A DNA stretch of 64,000 nt from Brachionus manjavacas (lineage: Eukaryota; Rotifera; Eurotatoria; Ploima; Brachionidae). Within the stretch, counting starts at the first letter, position 1. Each line of letters opens with the position of its first letter. Below the pieces are notes generated by a model. The model had not been told where the DNA came from, made no database searches, and worked only from the letters and a program-made list of their open reading frames with translations. This document shows, piece by piece, positions 23,700-33,700 of the stretch. Where the stretch lies: positions 2,029,501-2,093,500 of the forward strand of contig JAHQIY010000005.1 in the NCBI GenBank assembly GCA_019054805.1, given 5' to 3'. Both the position numbers and the translations under genes were made by a program.

Positions 23700-23864
23700 A
23701 TGAAAAATAATTTCGATGAAGAAGATCAGTCCGATGCAGTAACCTCTGTGTTAGATCGGATGCGTAGCTCAGTGAGGAAAAAGAGATTAGCATCTCCCAT
23801 ATTACCCGCTAGGATGAAAAGGAACAAATTATTATTATCAAATGTCTGTAATGAAAAAGCATGA
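23700..23864 (+). CDS. Small basic ORF, 54 codons, unassigned
   Basis: Starts MKNNFDEEDQSDAVTSVLDR, has a basic centre (RSSVRKKRLASPILPARMKR) and ends SNVCNEKA. Its composition (charged, few Phe/Ile/Asn runs) is unlike random translation of this AT-rich DNA, and codons such as GAT CAG TCC GAT GCA GTA ACC are richer in G and C than the flanks. The last residues resemble the end of another open frame at 34015-34038 (SVSNEKA), which suggests a shared transposable-element ORF rather than a host gene. It could also be an exon of an undetected gene. Confidence 0.25.
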   Translation: MKNNFDEEDQSDAVTSVLDRMRSSVRKKRLASPILPARMKRNKLLLSNVCNEKA

Positions 23865-25160
23865 AGTTTAACAAAAATAAGTTTCAAATCGAATGCTTAA
23901 GATTTAAATCTTTTTAATAAATTAATTTAGCTTTTTTTATTTTTTTTTTACCGACTTAAGTCTATTTATTAAATCATTTTGCTTGAGAATAAAATTTTCA
24001 ATTTATAAAATTGAAATAATCAAAAGCATTATTTAAAAAATTATTTAAAACAATTCGCAATTATTTACAAATTTATATTGATTTATCATGCCTTTTATTT
24101 TATTTTAACAAGAAATTTTCTTTTTATATTTTTACTTCCACTGATAGAGGTTAATTTAAATTACAAATTTTACCGACAATTATTTTCTCCTTTTTTTTCA
24201 CTTTATTGTCTTTTTATTTCTTTACTTATATACAGATTTTCTTTTAAAATGTTTTATTACCCTCGATGGAGGTAAATTTGGAGAGTAAAAATCGTCAAGT
24301 TTTTTATTGACGACAGTGATTAGAAAAAAAAACATTTTTTTAATAAAGCCCTATTTTAGTGTATTTTATAAAGGTGTTTATAATTTATAGAAGGAAAAAA
24401 AAATTGAAACAAAATTTATAATATTAGCGCATTATAAAAGTAAATTTATAGGTAAGCTAATTTGGAAACGATTTAAATAAAATGTTCAGGCAAAATTTCT
24501 TAGATATTTTAATTCCTTAGAAACATTATTTATACGGCTTTGTAATTATGAACCCAAACAACTTCAGCAAGAACAACAACAAAAAATCCATAATTTAAAT
24601 CCACAAATTAAACCAACGCATTCCAAATATCACACTGACTAATTTGAGAGTGTGTTTAATTTCAAATTAACTATTGTGATTAGACTTTGCATTTTGTTTT
24701 TTGTTTGTTTGCAATCGAACAAACTTTGTTACATAAAATTTAACATGATCAATCGAACTAATCGATCTTGACTTAATATTTTCTTTTATTAAAAAATTTT
24801 TTGTTTTTCCGAATAGCTTTAGCCTTCTTTTAAACCTTTTGTCTCTTATTTATATTGAGAAAAATTAAGCAGAAATTAAAAAGATAAAATAAATTTTGAT
24901 TGAAAAGATATTTGATTTTTACATTAAATAATGTTTTGTTGTCGTAATGTTTACATTAGTGTCATTGGAACAGCTATTTATGCTCCTTCTTTAGCTAATC
25001 AACTTTCCAGTTATATATCGACAATTTTCGCTTTCATTAATGACTCTTCATTTATTCAAAATAAAATTTGAATTTAATACATACTTTTAAATTAATAAAC
25101 AAAATAAAAAATTTGTTTAATTCTATAAAAATAATATAAAAAAATAGCTTAAAAAATTTA

Positions 25161-25652
25161 AAAATTTTGGGTCTAAAGTCATATGTGATCGATTGTTCAC
25201 ATAATGAGTGACCAGGACCCACCAACCCAATTGATGTGAACAGACTTGATCACAAAATAAATTTGGGGGAATGAGGTGACCAACAAAAAAAACAGAAATA
25301 ATGTTTAATAACGAGCTCTCAGTCTTTCTGAGTCAACACATTCTTCAATTTCTTCATTCACATCAGTGTTATCTTCTTCATTCGAAGATCTAACTGTATT
25401 TTGTCTTGTACTACTTCCCGTACCATCGTCATTCGTATTTTAAGACTCTTCGTCTTTAATAAATTGAAGAATGGGTTGCCCCATAAAGGCTGAGAGCTCG
25501 TTATTAAACATTATTTCTGTATTTTTTGCTGGTCACCTTATACCCTTAAATCTATTTTGTGACCAAGTCTGTTCACATCAATTGGGTTGGCGGGTCCTGG
25601 TCACTCATTTGTGAACAATCGATCACATATGATCATAGACCCAAAATTTTTA
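25161..25652 (-). mobile_element. DNA transposon deletion derivative with ~195 bp inverted repeats
   Basis: The arms at about 25161-25356 and 25455-25652 are near-perfect reverse complements, sharing GTGATCGATTGTTCACA, GACCAGGACCC and AACGAGCTCTCAG. The ends read TA then AAAATTTTGGGTCTA on both sides, which fits a TA target duplication of the Tc1/mariner type. The central 100 bp, read on the minus strand, codes for an acidic protein tail with one stop (pieces NDDGTGSSTRQNTVRSSNEE and DNTDVNEEIEECVDSERLRA) ending RY and a stop codon just inside the left arm. This is what remains if a transposase gene is deleted down to its last codons. Confidence 0.8.
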
Positions 25653-25891
25653 ATTTTTTTTTTTACAAAATCTGTAAAGTTAATATTATAAAATATTGAA
25701 AGCTTAAATGTAGACAATTTCAACATTGATCTCTTGATCACAAAGCTATTAATCAATCTCGAGCAAAAGTATGCAGACGCTTTTTCTCCTTGAATTTTTT
25801 TTTGACATTGGTTCGATTTGCCTAACACAATTCCTTGAATCATTACTTAAATTTATTGAGTCACTTTTTAGCAATTGAATTCTAAGATTTC

Positions 25892-26301
25892 TACCGTATT
25901 TCCTCAAATAGAAGAAAGTTCGGCCATTAAAGGATTTCACTTCCAAAATGTGACTCAATCATAAGAAATAAATAGCTATTTTTTCTTCTATTAAAAACTA
26001 GAAAAATGCATGTTTTACATGAGAGATGATTCATAAATTTTTTTTTTTTTTTTTTTTTTATATATACTTTTTATCTTTTAATTTATTCAATACATTAATA
26101 ATGCAGGCTGAAAAGAGGGTTCATACCGCTCGGATAAGCCTGTGGAGGTAAATCTCCAAAACTATAGTTAAAATTTAAAAAAAAAAAATTCATAAATTTT
26201 CTTTTAAACAAGACACATATTCTCTAGAAAAATAACCCAAATAAAGGAAAATTTTTTGACTGAAATACAAGCAAGTTTCTTCTATTTGAGGAAATACGGT
26301 A
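25892..26301. mobile_element. MITE with 24 bp perfect inverted repeats and TA target site
   Basis: CCGTATTTCCTCAAATAGAA then GAAA at 25894-25917 is matched exactly, inverted, at 26276-26299. Both ends are flanked by TA (25892-25893 and 26300-26301). The interior is non-coding and includes a T run of about 20 at 26040. Tc1/mariner/pogo-type termini are inferred from the CCGT end and TA duplication. Confidence 0.8.
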
Positions 26302-27606
26302 GGTGAATTATGATAAAACAATATTTTAAGAGGAAAAGATTGAAAGTGTGTCTTTTGTCTGTGTTACTTGCACGGATGGAAGAATGGATGATGAAATGAA
26401 AATAGAGAAAAATCTTAGTCTGTGGCGTCCAGTGCCAATTGCACTAAACTCGTGTCATAATACGAAAGAAAAACGCTTAAAGTGATTGAATCGAAACTGG
26501 TTTAAAACCTTGTGTTTTTAGTGCGGATTAAATCAGCTAGGAAAAGGAATAGCTGGCGTTGCCGAAACAAAACACACAGAACGCATCTCACAAGGCAAAG
26601 ACAAACAACAAAACTGCATTAAGCTTTCAGCATGGATCAGTAGCATGTCACAAATCAAGTGTTCTAATCCGAAGCAGAAACAAGCTCACGGGACCGACTC
26701 GATATTTAACACATATCACAAGCCACTATTTGCATGACATGTATTTAAACATCGTTTTTCTTGTCATTCGCCATATTCTCATGATACCCAAATGATAAAG
26801 TTTGTTTTCTATCAACTAGGACACTCGGCTCGGCTTGAATATCAAACAAGCTATAATTTACATTTTAATTGAGCCCTATTGATTGAGTATCTCGTTGATT
26901 GATTGTTTGTTTAATGCTTAGCGTTACACACACACACAAACACCAAGTTACTTTACTAGCACGATAAAGATAACTACTTAACTAATCAAATTTACATTAA
27001 TGATAATTTCTCGCCGCCGCTTATCTACCAGCCAATATGTTACGACTTTTAATCCTTTCTCTCTCTTTCTCTCACACAAGAACAAACGAGGCCGATGTTT
27101 GATTTCACTTTTAGATTAACGTGTATTCTTTTAAGTTAATTAAGATTTGAGTTTTTAATATTTATATTTTAAAAAACAAGCGATAAATCTACTGAAAGAC
27201 TAGGCCGACCATCGGCCAGTGTAAGCCCAAACACATTTCTCGCAAATGGAATTTTTGCAATCATCAAATAAAGTGTCAACAAAAAAAGAGAGAGTTTAGC
27301 TCGGAGGCAAAATCTAACTTGGTTAAAAATTAAAGAAAAAAAGCAACAACATCAACAACCAAAAACGATTAACTCTTGTAAATTGATTTCGATAAGGCAA
27401 GGCGATTAATCGTCTAATCGTTTTTATTAGCTTGGCTCCTACATACTGTAAGATCAACTATCAAATAAATTAAAAGCTTTAAGTGATCGAGAGCTAGTCA
27501 AGCAGAACATGTGCTTCTTTTAGCATCTAAATTGTTAACACATAGAACGGGCCAGATATATATTGAACAAACAAACCAAAAATTGAGGCTAGAAATTATC
27601 ATTATT

Positions 27607-27650
27607 CTGAAGGAGCCCTAGCTCGGTACAGAAAACAAATAAATAATAAA
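27607..27650 (+). repeat. Dispersed retroelement-tail repeat, copy 3
   Basis: CTGAAGGAGCCCTAGCTCGG then TACAGAAAACAAATAAATAA. This is the cleanest copy of the family. Confidence 0.6.
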
Positions 27651-27692
27651 CGAACGCATCCAATAAATAAGATAAAGAGGTAGATTAATTCT

Positions 27693-27930
27693 AATTAGCC
27701 TGTAAATTAGTCCATCGTGTCAGACTCTATAAAAAGCTTTAGAAATGTCAAAATAAAGACAAAAGACTTTTTTATTTGTATTAAAAGACACCACTACTTT
27801 TTGAATTAGGATAATTCAAATAAGAGTTGCACAAGGCTCAGTTATTAGTCCGCTTCTTTTTAGCATTTTCATAAATGACATATCTAATAGAAGAATTAAC
27901 CGTCCATTTTCTAAATGCTCAAATTACCTC
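27693..27930. mobile_element. LINE reverse-transcriptase fragments in opposite orientations
   Basis: On the minus strand at about 27693-27775 the sequence reads LYFDISKAFYRV, a stop, then HDGLIYRLI. This is reverse-transcriptase motif A (with Trp changed to stop). On the plus strand from about 27810 it reads IRVAQGSVISPLLFSIFIND, the next reverse-transcriptase motif. The two motifs are adjacent in an intact LINE but here are inverted relative to each other. Confidence 0.8.
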
Positions 27931-30649
27931 ATGAACCATTATTCCTTTTTATCATATTTTATTTTATTTTATTTTTTTCAAAACTTTTAATTTAATTCTA
28001 TTTTGCCATTTTTTTTGCTAATGCTCTATACAGATATACAAATAAAAAAAAAATTGAGGCTTTACAAAAATCGAAAGGGTCTATTGTTGCCAGTTAGTTT
28101 GGAGTTTGATTAGAAGGTGTTCTAAGGTTAAAATGGGCCCAGCAATGACCAAAATGAGGAATTTTTTTTTAATAAAAATTTATTAGTCATAAAGACCGCC
28201 TAACACATTGAAAGTGTTAAAACGAATTCGAGCCTTGGCAACAATGACACAAAAATCAAGAGCTGACTTAAGCCTAATTGACTGTTAATTATCGGCTCAC
28301 AAAAAGGTTTAGGACTAAACAAAGTGAACAAGTTTTTGTTGTTGTTGTTGTTGTTGCTGGAGACTCAAGGTCTTGGGGAATAATGCCAACAAGTGAGCTA
28401 TAACTTGCTGGTACAAATGTATCGCTACGTTTACTTTCTTTCTTTGTTTAAATTCGATTCTATTCACTATTTAGGCGTTTGTGTTCATTAGAAAATTAAT
28501 TGAGTTTTTTCTATTTTTAATTTTTATTACAAATCAAACATTAAGTTTAAACAGAGAGATTTTTTTAATTAAAAATTTTCAGCTCTAAAATGGGGCTGTG
28601 TTGCTGTTAACTTTGCTCATTGGCTTCATTCAACAGTGTTCAGGCTTGTGTTGTGATCGATTGAGAGGTCGCCAAGCCTTGGCCATTGGGAACAGAAAAA
28701 AAGAAGAGACGGAAAAAAAACTTTATTTTAAATTAGCAGGAGTAGTGAATAGAAGAGGACTAATTTAAAATATTAATTTTTTAATGTGAGCTTTATGAGT
28801 AAACATTTTTTTTCTGTTTACATTAATTTGTGTGAGAGTTGATCGCTGACAACACAGAATAGATCAAGGTCCTTTTTGTTGTTGCTGTCACTCAAGCCGA
28901 TCTTGATCCATGTTACTGCTGGTTGTCCTACCTTACTTCGCTCTTGAGGAGTCCATTGGATCTTTTTGGTGTCCGTGTTTCTTTCATTCTAAGGGCATGC
29001 GCGAGCTATCGCAGCCTTTTGCTTTTAATGCATTGATTAATGGCTGTGAATTTGTTTGCCTGTAAAGGTCGGCATTTGGAAATGTCTCAGGCCAGTGTGT
29101 CCCTAGAATCGTTCATTTTATTCTGCAGAGATCTAAAAAATTTTAATTTTGAAATAAAGAAAAATAAAATTTTATTTAAAAAAAATTAAGTATAGGTAAA
29201 AAATGTTGAATAGAAAACGTTAGCTAATAATGCTCCTTTTTAATTGAAACATTCATGGTCAAGCTAATTAATTAATCCAGTAAAGTCGACAAATATGTCA
29301 CCCTAGGGATTGTGTTTGGCTCAAGCCATTGGTGACGTCTTTTGCAAGCCCTCCCTGTTGTTGTCGTAAAGCTCTTCACACATCTGAGCAGTTTATTGGT
29401 CAAATAAAAGAAAGGGTTCTAGAGGACCCAGAGTAGTGTTTTATTGGATAATAGACTCACTAAGCGATCTTGTGCATCATCACCATCATCAATCGACTGT
29501 AAGCAATCTGGGTTTACAGACGAGTCTAAAATTTTGTCTGAATTTCGAAGATGAACGCAATGGGCACTTTGATTGCAACTTTTGGGGTCAATTTTATTAG
29601 AGAGACTGAGGGTCATGGTCGAAGGACGTATAGTCTAGTGCAGGATAGATTACGAGCAGTGATTAGATGGTGGAATATTTTCAGCCGCTGAGTAAACAGC
29701 ACACACGGCTTCACTTCGTATTCTAGTTATTAGCAACTAATTTTTGTTTTCTTTTTCTTTTTTATTTTTTCATTTTTTTTTTATTTGGTTGTTCAAGAAA
29801 AAATTCCATTTAAATGGAATGCAAAGTTAAAGTAGAATTATTAATGAAAATTTAATTGAATCCAAAACTGCTAGTTAATGCTATATATGTTTTCTATTTT
29901 GTGTGTCTCTGCTAATCGAAGTAACAAAATTTAAGCAAAAAGAGAAAAGAAAAAAGAAAAGAGAAAAAAGAAAAGAGAAAAAAGCAATATTAATAGAAAT
30001 CGGAAAGCGCTGAGCAGAGTTTTGCTAGTCGAGTAATTGCGACTATTAATTTGTGTTTGTTTAACAAAGACATCTCTCGTCTTATTAAAGCAATTAAATG
30101 GTTACTAGGCTGGTAGTTAATTTATGCCTGCTAAGGGAATAGATATCAGTCAATGGCATTCGATTCCGATCAATTTAATTCCTCTAATCTCGTTCCATTC
30201 AATCGACTAGAGAGACTTGACATGATAGCTGGTGCGTTCAGACCCATCTAGAAATTCTGATTGGCTCGTATGGCTCTAGTCGAATCTGATTGGACGAAAG
30301 CCATCAGCCCATCATAATAATTTATGTAATTAAGGCCCGCATTTAGGTCTTAACTAAAAATCTAGAACTCTAAATTTGTTCGAAGCCCTCCATTCGTATA
30401 TTTCTTTTTGGAAAAAAGCTAAATTTTTATTTGTTGAAAATATATATTATTCTCGGGTTTCTAATAAACACATACACACACACACACATACTCACTCTCA
30501 TATAAAGAATAAAAAAGTATTTTAATTTTAGTTCAATTTCATTTAGTATCGAGCTTCTATAATTTTTTTGTTCTTTTTAGCCAATTAGAATAAAAAGATT
30601 AAATAAAAACGCGTCGACCAACCAAATAATTCGGGCTCCAATATTCCCA

Positions 30650-30714
30650 TATATAAATATACATATTTATATTTATATTCTCTCTCTCTCTCTCGCTCCT
30701 TCTCTCTCTCTCTA
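30650..30714 (+). promoter_or_regulatory. TATA-like box and CT-repeat before PRDM14
   Basis: TATATAAAT lies near 30650, followed by a CT-rich tract (30680-30714) and the ATG at 30776. GAGA/CT tracts close to animal promoters are common; this is motif evidence only. Confidence 0.35.
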
Positions 30715-30775
30715 CTTATCGTGTCGTATTATATTATACGTTTATTATTTAGCTATTTAGAAATCGACTAGGACT

Positions 30776-33700
30776 ATGAATAGTAGCATGTCTAATATAC
30801 CCCAGATCTATCAGGACATGATGCAGAGGTCGCCGTTCGCAGCGGCCATGGCCGCCGCTCAGTTGTCCAACATGGCGCATCAAAAAATGAACGCGTTCGC
30901 CCTTCACTCCCAATTGAATCCGATGGCACTGGCAGCACTCTCTCAATTCAAGAACCCCATGAGTCACATGACTTTGAACGAGATGAATGAGACGCGGCGC
31001 GGCCGTCCGCCCCGCGCACTCAATTTGTCCGACAATCGAAGTCGAAGCAGGAGCCCGCACAGCAACGCGTCCAGCATCAGCGCGCCATCCAAACCACCCA
31101 ACACCAGGACATCGACGCCGAGCAAGTCCAACGAGGACGACGACACCCACACTGAGCAGGACGTCGACGAGGACATCGAAATCGACGAAATAGACGAGAA
31201 CGACTATGTGGACGAGTTGGACAACAGTGACTTGAACACCACGGCCACTTCGACCAAGTCGGTGGCCAGGACCCGCCTCGAAGACTCGTCCAAGCTGACC
31301 CCGACGCCGCCAGTCTACGACTTTTCGCTTCAAGCCCTCGAAATGTCGCTCTACGGATACTTGAGACAAAATGATGCCATGTTCATGGGCCATGCCATTA
31401 GTGGTCTGCGCTACTTGGCCGCACAGCAGCAACAGCACCAGCAGCAATTGCAACACAAACAGCAGAACAAGTCGAGTCAAGATGATCAGAGCAAACAAGG
31501 CAAGTGTCTATTGGCTATATGATAGTTAATTTTAATTGAGTAGCTTTTTTAATTTTTTTTGTTGTTGTTGTTGGCCTATTGGTCAAGCTTGCAGAAATAT
31601 TTTAATTAGTTTTTTTTTGTTTTGTTTTATTTACAGCAAAAGTAATTAGAGAGAAAAAAAACTTTTTTTTTTCTAAGAAGAAGAAAAGAATGTAAGAGAG
31701 ATGCCGATTGTTAATTTTTGTGTTGTTAATCAAAAATCACATAATTTAAACATATTTTTGTTTTTTAATTAAGTGGATTTTGTTCGCTGGCCAATGTTTG
31801 TGTGTGTGTGTGTGTTTGCCTTAAGGCTTTTGGCTCGAATTTAACAAGTTATTAAATTGTAATTATTGTGCGTCCAAAGCCGAGCCTAGGATTGTTTTAT
31901 CACGATTGATATTTTCTTTTAACACACTTTTATTTGGCTAGCAGATTAAATGAGCCTAATTCTCGTCTCTTTGTTTTTTGTTGTTTTTTTTTTTAATTTT
32001 TTCTGTATAGCATGGCCAAGGTGTGTTAATACTCATTTAATATCTTGGTGTACCTGTCTATTGATTCTAGTTCGCGATTAGTAGTTCATTGTGTACCGAG
32101 ACCGATGCTACTAGTTTGTTGCGAAAAAGATTTGTGTTGCTTTTGTGACATTGTTATTTTCGAAGAGTGATTTACACAATGTATGGATCTAGTTGAATTG
32201 AGTAATCAATTGATCATTCATCTTTTATCCTTATAAACTTATTAGTAAATCATATTTAATTCATCCAAACAAGCTGCATGCATTCTTCTAATTTTATTGC
32301 TACTATTTGGAAAAGCATTCAGAACAATTAGAACTAAAAACTTTCATTCTTCTCAAAAACATAACATTTTCTAGTTACTTTTATTGTTGGGCTGTAAGAA
32401 ACCTGTGTTCTAGCTGATGGTGTCATGTGAAGTAAGCATAAGGCCGAAGGTTCTTTGAATCCTCCCGAAGGAATTCCAAGATAAAAGTTAAAAGTGGGAA
32501 TTTGTTAAAATTGTTGCAAAGAAATCAAGAACTCAGAAATAAGCTCAAGGCAGTAGTGGTAGCATCCCAATGGCCAATAAAACGTCAGTTATGACGCTTG
32601 AAACTGAAAACCTACAAGGGGGATTGTAAGTAGAAAAGTGGGATATTTACTGCGAAACACAGATGTAGAGTCCGAACCTGGAATGTCAGAACCATGCCCT
32701 AAACATCAAGATGCGTTCTAGTCGCGCTGGTCATGGATAAATACGGTTTAGAGGTGCTAGGTATATGTGAAAGTCGCTGGACAGAGTCAGACCAAATAAA
32801 ACCCTATTCTCCACAAGGAGTGAATAAGGAAAAAAATAAAAAAAAGAAAGCCGTGGCTTTCCTATCGTTAGTCTTTTACCTTTTTTAAATAAATTAAAAA
32901 AAAGATAGTAAAGTTATAGAATAGAGATGATAGTTAATCATCATTAGACCCATGGTGTATAAGATCTTTCCCATTCAAGACATTGATTAAACACTGAAAA
33001 GACAGAACTTAGAATTAAATATTTTTCGAAAGCTAAATTTTGATCGTTTTTGTTGAACCTTATAGATTTTAGTTAATTGAACAAAATCAATTTATTTTTT
33101 TTAAATCTAATAAACTTACTACTTAATAACAAAATTTTGGTTATTGATTGGAGATGATTTGTTTTTTTTAGTAAAATAATTCAGGATCTCTCCCAAGCTG
33201 TTTGATATGGCAAATAGTGAGTTAAAAACAAACAGAATTGTTATGAGACACAGAAAAATCAACAAAATTATGAATTTTAGAAAAAGAAGAAAAAAGAAAA
33301 AAATAATTTTCCAGAATTTTGGTTAACGAGAAATTTATTTCAAAATTAATTTACTTGTTATAAAATTTTTAGTTAATCATATTAGACCGACGGCATATAA
33401 GATCTTTTCCATTCAAGACACTTATTAAACACATGCTTCAAAGTTAAACACTGGAAATACCAAACTTAGAATTAATTTTTATACAAAAGCTAAATTTAGG
33501 ATCCTTTAGCTTAAAAAAGAGTTTTTTTGCCGAAGACTAATTCAGTAAAAATCACTCTTCAAATTTTCATAATTTTTTTTTTAATTTAAATTTGATGAAC
33601 AAAATAGTAAAAATTTTAAAAAAGCCTAATAAATATTTGCTGAGACATTCTCAATTGAAAACGGTTTCAAGCTGGCACCAGTCATTCAAGTGTCAGAGTG

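Larger units (their letters stand above)
21787..25160. other. AT-rich gene desert
   Basis: No supported gene apart from a doubtful small ORF at 23700-23864. A dispersed-repeat tail lies at 23562-23606. The open frame at 24078-24275 is hydrophobic only because of T-rich sequence and is not believed. Confidence 0.45.
26302..30775. other. Complex non-coding region upstream of PRDM14
   Basis: This 4.5 kb is visibly less AT-rich and less homopolymeric than other spacers, though no reading frame is convincing. It contains a rearranged LINE piece (27693-27930), a repeat tail (27607-27650), GTT repeats near 28335-28357, purine tracts (AAAAGA) near 29940-29985, and two TCTGATTGG (CCAAT-type) boxes about 27 bp apart near 30256 and 30283. 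I infer a regulatory region, a long 5' UTR, or a non-coding transcript of PRDM14. Confidence 0.4.

Noticed and set aside
23765..23820. tRNA-like A box (TAGCTCAGTGAGGA)
   Set aside because: No matching B box, acceptor stem or cloverleaf could be drawn, and the stretch lies in an open reading frame.
24078..24275. 65-codon hydrophobic open frame
   Set aside because: Composed of Phe/Leu/Tyr/Ser codons that T-rich sequence gives by chance; no start context or family signal.
26559..26795. 78-codon open frame upstream of PRDM14
   Set aside because: Mixed composition with no domain, no splice partners and no similarity recognised; treated as chance in a less AT-rich spacer.
28335..28357. GTT repeat and other simple tracts (CT at 30680, CA at 30471, TG at 31798)
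   Set aside because: Ordinary microsatellites; no CRISPR-like unit and spacer structure anywhere in the window.
30749..31498. Long open frame (249 codons) on the minus strand opposite PRDM14 exon 1
   Set aside because: It is the antisense shadow of a less AT-rich coding exon; its translation is Leu/Val/Arg-rich low complexity, and the plus frame joins the PR domain in phase.
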